From Promethearchaeota archaeon (GTDB lineage: Archaea > Asgardarchaeota > Lokiarchaeia > Sigyniarchaeales > SOKP01), in the NCBI GenBank assembly GCA_030605895.1, contig JAUWHL010000314.1:1-5623 (forward strand): a DNA stretch of 5,623 nt, written 5' to 3'. Numbering within the stretch: position 1 is the stretch's first letter; every line of letters begins with the position of its first letter. Below, piece after piece: positions 5,072-5,623 of this stretch. A program made the position numbers and the translations under genes. The notes below the pieces were generated by a model, which saw only the letters and a program-made list of their open reading frames with translations, did no database searches and was not told where the DNA came from.

Positions 5072-5623
5072 ATGTCAAATGTAGCAATTTATATTCAAAT
5101 TCTGTTCGTAACTATTGGAATGCTCATATTAGGGATAATCCTTAATTATTTTTTAGGATTAAGAAAAGAAGCTCAAAGAGAAATGAGGAAAAAGGCATTG
5201 AATCTGCAAGAACGTATGAGAAACGCTCAACTTTTAGGTGATTATCAATTAATGGCACAAACACAACAAGAATCAATTCAGTTTATGAAACAGATAATGA
5301 AAAAACAATTAATTCCAATGTGTATTAGATGTATAATTTTTCTTGGTATTTTTGGAGTTCTTGGAATTTTTTATTCAAACTATACCTCTGGACTATTACC
5401 CTTTCCACTTCTAATTTTTGGTAGTGGTTGGATTGCTATTTACATTATCTTCTCAATTAGTATTTCTTTGATAATATATGGAGTAAAAAGAATATATAGA
5501 AAAATTACTGGGAAAGGGACAAAAACACAGAGTTATTTAAAAGAAATCATGGGAATGATTTCTTCTCCTCAACAAAGCAACGAACTTCCTTTTCAGATTT
5601 CTTCTAACACACAGAATGATTAT
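5072..5623 (+). CDS. DUF106/EMC3-TMCO1-like membrane protein insertase (YidC/Oxa1 superfamily), 3' end cut by window
   Basis: The frame is open for 184 codons to the window edge with no stop. Family members are known or proposed to insert membrane proteins. The visible layout is the family's: membrane segment 1 at residues 6-28, then a basic, Gln/Met-rich helical region (31-79) expected to form the cytosolic coiled-coil hairpin. Segment 2 is at about 81-101 and segment 3 at about 115-138, with the aromatic GSGWIAIYIIFS patch, followed by KRIYRK. A polar tail (about 147-184) rich in Gln, Asn and Ser runs off the edge, so little beyond a short tail may be missing. Segment 2 contains R86, reminiscent of the charged groove residue in YidC-type insertases, though I cannot show equivalence. 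The ATG is preceded by GTGAT 6 nt upstream and by a TATA-like box. It appears to be its own transcription unit. No link to the radical SAM neighbour is evident. Confidence 0.82.
   Translation, partial: MSNVAIYIQILFVTIGMLILGIILNYFLGLRKEAQREMRKKALNLQERMRNAQLLGDYQLMAQTQQESIQFMKQIMKKQLIPMCIRCIIFLGIFGVLGIFYSNYTSGLLPFPLLIFGSGWIAIYIIFSISISLIIYGVKRIYRKITGKGTKTQSYLKEIMGMISSPQQSNELPFQISSNTQNDY

Noticed and set aside
1..5623. CRISPR array, tRNA/rRNA genes, insertion sequence or defence system
   Set aside because: No regularly spaced repeats, no cloverleaf-like or rRNA-like sequence, no transposase motif or terminal inverted repeats, and no nuclease, toxin or defence domain were seen.

Overview
The window is AT-rich, roughly two thirds A+T by eye. 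It holds six protein-coding genes, all on the + strand, with short AT-rich gaps between them. It looks archaeal: the last gene is a DUF106/EMC3-type membrane protein, a family typical of archaea and eukaryotes. The gaps carry TTTAAATA-like boxes and oligo-T stretches rather than bacterial -35/-10 promoters and GC-rich hairpin terminators. The gene mix, the AT-richness and the small coiled-coil/zinc-ribbon protein suggest an Asgard (Lokiarchaeia-like) archaeon. That placement is an inference from gene style, not something the sequence proves.

Region 1 (1-3178) is a compact three-gene operon. Gene 1 is a GlpA-type FAD-dependent dehydrogenase with a C-terminal BFD-like [2Fe-2S] domain; its first few residues lie outside the window. 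Its stop overlaps by 4 nt (ATGA) the start of gene 2, a flavoprotein with both an FAD and an NAD(P) Rossmann motif. After 22 nt comes gene 3, a small four-cysteine DUF1667 protein that probably carries an Fe-S cluster. Together they look like a multi-subunit glycerol-3-phosphate (or related 2-hydroxyacid/polyol phosphate) dehydrogenase. Electrons would pass from a substrate-oxidising flavin through Fe-S centres to a second flavin and a nicotinamide or other acceptor.

Region 2 (3179-3849) holds a stand-alone gene for a 118-residue protein. It has a short N-terminal helix, a Pro/Ala/Ser-rich linker and a C-terminal CxxC...CxxC zinc ribbon. It starts at TTG and is followed by a strong oligo-T termination region.

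Region 3 (3850-4955) is a radical SAM gene whose reading frame is interrupted. The CX3CX2C cluster motif lies in an open frame with no usable ATG/GTG/TTG upstream. A good ATG-initiated N-terminus sits in another frame, and one extra A in the A6 run at 3891-3896 would join the two. The run plus the next base forms the heptamer A AAA AAT, so a sequencing error, a real mutation and -1 slippage all remain possible. This is the observation most worth checking.

Region 4 (4956-5623) begins with a small perfect palindrome and a T-run. A consensus TATA-like box follows, then the 5' 184 codons of an EMC3/TMCO1/YidC-superfamily membrane insertase, which runs off the right edge. I found no RNA gene, mobile element or CRISPR array, and no gene-free stretch longer than 300 bases.
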